Shown piece by piece: positions 5,796 through 7,965 of a stretch of 7,965 nucleotides of DNA. The notes beneath the pieces were generated by a model. The model saw only the letters and a program-made list of their open reading frames with translations, searched no databases and was not told the DNA's origin. The position numbers and the translations under genes are program-made. The stretch is taken from assembly GCA_021812735.1 (NCBI GenBank), contig JAKAMV010000445.1, positions 1-7,965 of the forward strand, written 5' to 3'. The DNA comes from Chloroflexota bacterium (GTDB taxonomy: Bacteria > Chloroflexota > Limnocylindria > Limnocylindrales > CSP1-4). The first letter of the stretch is position 1. The number at the start of each line of letters is the position of its first letter.

Positions 5796-6323
5796 ATGGA
5801 CTCGCCGAACCGTCCCCCCAAGCCCGGCCGCCAGCCCGATCCGCTCCAGGCGCCGATTGCGCGCCGCCGGGTGCTGCTGTTCCTGGGTGCCAGCGTCCTG
5901 GCCACCGGCGCCGGTCTGGGCGCCATCCTCGAAGCCTGCGGCCCCGTCGCGCCGGTGACCGTGACGCTCCTCGTCAATCCCGGGACGATGCCGCCGGGCG
6001 TGCCGATCGAGGTCCCGTTCTCGATGACGAACACCAGCGGGGCGTCGGTCCAGTCATCGATGTGGATCCTCAAGAACGCCGACGGCTCGCTCACCGCCTA
6101 CGATCCCCGCTGCCCGCACGCGATGTGCGCGTACAAGTGGGTGGCGGCCGAGAACATGTTCAAGTGCAACTGCCACGGCGGCGAGTTCGCGCTTGACGGA
6201 TCGGTGCTCGCTGGACCTCCGCCGAGGCCGCTCAACAGGCTCCCCATCACCGATAAGGGCGGCGTCGTGACGGTGGAGGTGCCGGGCGACTTCGTGCTGC
6301 CGAAGGACTCGCTCGGGGCCTGA
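5796..6323 (+). CDS. Rieske [2Fe-2S] protein with twin-arginine signal anchor
   Basis: A 175-residue electron-transfer protein expected to be exported folded by the Tat system. The N-terminus has a long polar, Pro-rich stretch, then ARRRVLLFLGAS (22-33) and a hydrophobic helix to about residue 45. EACG with Cys48 follows; it is a poor lipobox, so an uncleaved membrane anchor is more likely. The Rieske boxes are CPHAMC (106-111) and CNCHGGEF (124-131): Cys106, His108, Cys124 and His127 are the cluster ligands. Cys111 and Cys126 are placed for the disulfide typical of high-potential cytochrome bc/b6f Rieske proteins and arsenite-oxidase small subunits. No cytochrome b or oxidase gene is visible here, so the partner is unknown. 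ATG at 5796 is chosen because the Tat signal begins soon after; the frame remains open upstream to 5580 without family character. Confidence 0.93.
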   Translation: MDSPNRPPKPGRQPDPLQAPIARRRVLLFLGASVLATGAGLGAILEACGPVAPVTVTLLVNPGTMPPGVPIEVPFSMTNTSGASVQSSMWILKNADGSLTAYDPRCPHAMCAYKWVAAENMFKCNCHGGEFALDGSVLAGPPPRPLNRLPITDKGGVVTVEVPGDFVLPKDSLGA

Positions 6324-6333
6324 CGCTCCTCGT

Positions 6334-6349
6334 GGTGCGCCAGCGCACC
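6334..6349 (+). terminator. Hairpin after the Rieske gene
   Basis: GGTGCG-ccag-CGCACC forms a perfect stem 10 bases after the stop codon (7 bp if the next C-G pair is counted). There is no T-run. The 6-bp stem is identical to the one after the cyclophilin gene (2256-2271), supporting a functional element such as a transcription end signal. Confidence 0.45.
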
Positions 6350-6388
6350 GGACCCCCCGGCCAAGGAGCCCCCCACGTTTGGGCCACT

Positions 6389-6430
6389 CGATACAGGCGG
6401 CCCGGTGCCCCGTCGCGACACGCTGTATCG
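6389..6430. promoter_or_regulatory. Widely spaced inverted repeat upstream of the TPR gene
   Basis: CGATACAG (6389-6396) is matched by its exact reverse complement CTGTATCG (6423-6430), with 26 bases between. The arms could bind a dimeric or looping regulator, or bracket a promoter. The same CGATACA core appears upstream of the kinase gene (2367) and the pseudo-receiver gene (5269). The arms are AT-richer than their surroundings. The regulator is unknown. Confidence 0.35.
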
Positions 6431-6557
6431 GACTTCTATCGCCTGACGGATGGGAACGCGCGCACGCGTGGGCGAGCATGTTCGTGGACTCGTCCACTCC
6501 GATCGCAACGTGCTGCTCGGAATACTGCGAGTCCCGAGCTTGGACAAGGACCACCGC

Positions 6558-7607
6558 ATGATGAGAGTCGCTCGTCCCACGACGATCACCGACAAGACCG
6601 TCAATCGGGCGATCAAGATCCTCGGCCTCTTGCTGGTCGTCGGCTTGATCGCCTTCGTGCTGTACTACTGGAACGATCGCCGGGTGGGCGGCGCGCCGAG
6701 CATCGCAGACCAGGCCGTTGCCCAGGCCGAGGCCCAGGTCCAGAAGACGCCCAACGACATCGCGGCCCGCGACCACCTCGCGGCCGCCTACGTCGACGAC
6801 AACCGCCTCCAGGACGGCATCACCCAGTTCGGCGAGGCGCTCAAGCTGGATCCGACGGACCGCGCAGCGCTTCTCGGCCGGGGCATCGCCTATATCAAGG
6901 TCAGCCAGCTTGAAACCACCAGCGCCGCCGACAAGGCCAACCAGCTCGCCCTCGCTGCTGCGGACTTCCAGAAGTTCATCGACAACAACGCGTCGGGCCA
7001 GTACGCCGGCCAGGATCCCCAGCTCGAGCAGGCGTACTACGAGCTCGGCACGGTGCAGCTGCAGCAGGGCGACGCCGAGACGGCCGCCGACACGCTCCAG
7101 AAGGCGCTCAAGATCAACGCCACCGATGCCGACGCGGAGTACTCGCTGGGGGTGGCCTTCGACAAGCTGGGCCGCTACACCGACGCCGTCCAGGTCCTCA
7201 AGTTCGCCGTCTCCTTCGTGCCCACCGGCTGGTGCGACCCCTACCAGGAGCTCGCCACCGCCTACACCGGCCTCAAACAGGCGGACGGGACGGCCTGGGC
7301 CAACGGCATGGTCGCGATGTGCAACCAGGAGTACGCCAAGGCTGAGGCGGCGCTCACCCCGCTCGTCAACGGCCCGATGAAGGTGGACGCGCTCCTGGGT
7401 CTCGGCTACTCGGCCATGAGCCAGGGCGACAACAGCTCGGCGGCCCGGTACTTCAGTCAAGTGCTCGCCAGCGACCCGCAGAACCAGTCGGCCATCATCG
7501 CCCTCAACGGCCTGACCGACGTCCACGCCTCGGGCATCCCAGGCATGCCATCGTCGTCGGCCGCTCCGTCAGTGGCCGCGTCCCCCACCAGCGGAGCGAG
7601 CAACTGA
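6558..7607 (+). CDS. Membrane-anchored tetratricopeptide repeat protein
   Basis: The 349-residue product has an N-terminal membrane helix (about 18-37, flanked by Lys/Arg before and Asn-Asp-Arg-Arg after), which suggests a short cytoplasmic tail and an outside TPR domain. TPR units are visible at 66-99 (AARDHLAAAYVDDNRLQDGI), from 101 (ALLGRGIAYIK), 159-192 (AYYELGTVQLQQGDAETAAD), 193-226 (AEYSLGVAFDKLGRYTDAV) and 276-309 (ALLGLGYSAMSQGDNSSAAR). The last 25 residues are a Ser/Ala/Pro-rich tail. Cys226 and Cys255 could form a disulfide if outside. The layout resembles assembly-type proteins such as CcmI or NrfG, but no haem-delivery gene is present, so the role is probably scaffolding of an envelope complex. 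The start at 6558 is supported by AAGGA (6546-6550), 7 bases upstream; the frame is open back to 6450 without a better site. It lies one base before the next gene. Confidence 0.9.
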   Translation: MMRVARPTTITDKTVNRAIKILGLLLVVGLIAFVLYYWNDRRVGGAPSIADQAVAQAEAQVQKTPNDIAARDHLAAAYVDDNRLQDGITQFGEALKLDPTDRAALLGRGIAYIKVSQLETTSAADKANQLALAAADFQKFIDNNASGQYAGQDPQLEQAYYELGTVQLQQGDAETAADTLQKALKINATDADAEYSLGVAFDKLGRYTDAVQVLKFAVSFVPTGWCDPYQELATAYTGLKQADGTAWANGMVAMCNQEYAKAEAALTPLVNGPMKVDALLGLGYSAMSQGDNSSAARYFSQVLASDPQNQSAIIALNGLTDVHASGIPGMPSSSAAPSVAASPTSGASN

Positions 7608-7608
7608 G

Positions 7609-7833
7609 ATGGGATCCACCGAGATGACCGCGGACACGGTGCCCGCAGAGCCGGGCAGCGACACGCCGGCGCCGGTCACACCGGACGAGGAGCGGCCGGC
7701 CGATCGGCGCAAGCTGCTCATCCTGCTCCTGATGCTCCTGATCTTCCTGCTCCTGGTGATGGTGGCGGTTGGTACCGTTATCACGGTGAGGAAGGGGAGC
7801 CGGTTAATGCCGTGGGAGTCTTTGCTGGTTTAG
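7609..7833 (+). CDS. Small single-pass membrane protein, truncated by a sequence junction
   Basis: Only the first 54 or so residues look native. A polar Pro/Glu/Asp/Thr-rich N-terminus (1-32) is followed by DRRKLLILLLMLLIFLLLVM (32-51), a membrane helix with positive charges at its start, so the rest should lie outside. From about 7767 the composition changes and this frame ends after about 20 more residues at a TAG (7831-7833) that is probably not its own. The start is ATG 7609, directly coupled to the TPR stop (tgagATG), or ATG 7624 with a GGGA at 7611-7614. Coupling places it in the TPR operon. The missing outside domain prevents any functional call. Confidence 0.6.
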   Translation: MGSTEMTADTVPAEPGSDTPAPVTPDEERPADRRKLLILLLMLLIFLLLVMVAVGTVITVRKGSRLMPWESLLV

Positions 7834-7965
7834 GTAAAGACTATCTCTACATTTTTAAAAGTCATAAGATCGGTCAAGCTGCCTTTAATACGACGGGGGG
7901 GTTACAGGTTTCCGATGTTAATTTGGCGGTTGGTGCTGATTCTGATGCTTCTCTGGTGCTCTTTG
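7767..7965. other. Low-GC foreign or chimeric tail
   Basis: Bases 7801-7965 are about 45 percent G+C by hand count (74 of 165), against roughly 70 percent elsewhere. The boundary can be placed only within about 20 bases of 7767, where ggtggcggtt could be shared by both sides. Homopolymers and T-ending codons appear that are absent upstream. The most likely explanation is an assembly or library chimera at a contig end; an integration junction is the alternative. Confidence 0.75.
7767..7965 (+). CDS. Partial unidentified protein in the low-GC tail
   Basis: Frame 3 is open for 66 codons to the window end, while the other two + frames stop quickly (TGA at 7787, TAG at 7831). Codons such as GGT, GTT, GCT, AAT and GAT dominate, unlike the C/G-ending codons of the other genes. 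The translation begins GWYRYHGEEGEPVNAVGVFA and includes GKDYLYIFKS and DVNLAVGADSDASL, a mixed alpha/beta-looking soluble sequence. No start codon is present, so its N-terminus appears to be missing at the junction. I do not recognise the family. Confidence 0.5.

Noticed and set aside
6450..6557. Upstream extension of the TPR protein to a start at 6450
   Set aside because: The extra 36 residues lack family character and would put a charged stretch before the membrane helix, while the start at 6558 has a well-spaced AAGGA.
7771..7776. GGTACC restriction-type site near the junction as a sign of vector cloning
   Set aside because: A single 6-base site is expected often by chance, and the tail does not match any vector sequence I recognise.
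1..7965. A novel defence, toxin-antitoxin or mobile system
   Set aside because: I found no nuclease-toxin pair, integrase, transposase, reverse transcriptase or phage gene. The gene set is regulatory, protein folding and envelope electron transfer. The weak nuclease-like pattern in the XRE protein alone does not justify such a call.

Overview
This is a high-GC (roughly 70 percent by eye) bacterial chromosomal segment. All recognisable genes lie on the + strand. Gene content and style (GAF-type NarX-like kinase with a LuxR-type regulator, cyclophilin lipoprotein, Tat-type Rieske protein, membrane-anchored TPR protein, XRE regulator with a conserved C-terminal domain) suggest a free-living Chloroflexota relative, for example of the Limnocylindria type. 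That placement comes from memory of similar proteins, not from a search; a high-GC actinobacterium is the main alternative.

Layout: 1-98 is low-complexity GC-rich 12-bp repeat sequence at the window edge. 339-998 encodes an XRE-type DNA-binding protein. 999-1492 holds no convincing gene. 1493-2221 is a secreted cyclophilin lipoprotein. 2383-4191 and 4148-4846 are an overlapping histidine kinase and response regulator pair of the NarX/NarL type. 4847-5380 is a gene-free stretch with a perfect 35-bp tandem duplication and GC-rich palindromes. 5381-5782 is a degenerate receiver-domain protein, followed by a Rieske iron-sulfur protein (5796-6323), a membrane-anchored TPR protein (6558-7607) and the start of a small single-pass membrane protein (7609 on).

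Near 7767 the sequence changes abruptly: GC drops to about 45 percent, codons become T-ending, and a different reading frame opens and runs off the window. The membrane protein reads out of frame into this tail. The simplest reading is a chimeric assembly join, though a real insertion junction cannot be excluded.

How the genes may work together: the kinase and regulator form a complete two-component pathway. The Rieske, TPR and membrane genes look like a module of the cell envelope, possibly respiratory. The pseudo-receiver just upstream of the Rieske gene could be a phosphorylation-independent regulator, but nothing here proves it. Two hairpins with identical 6-bp stems follow the cyclophilin and Rieske stop codons and may be a shared type of transcription end signal. 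I see no defence island, CRISPR array, transposon or RNA gene. Most of the window is ordinary; the points worth a second look are the pseudo-receiver, the repeated hairpins and motifs, the 35-bp duplication and the right-end junction.
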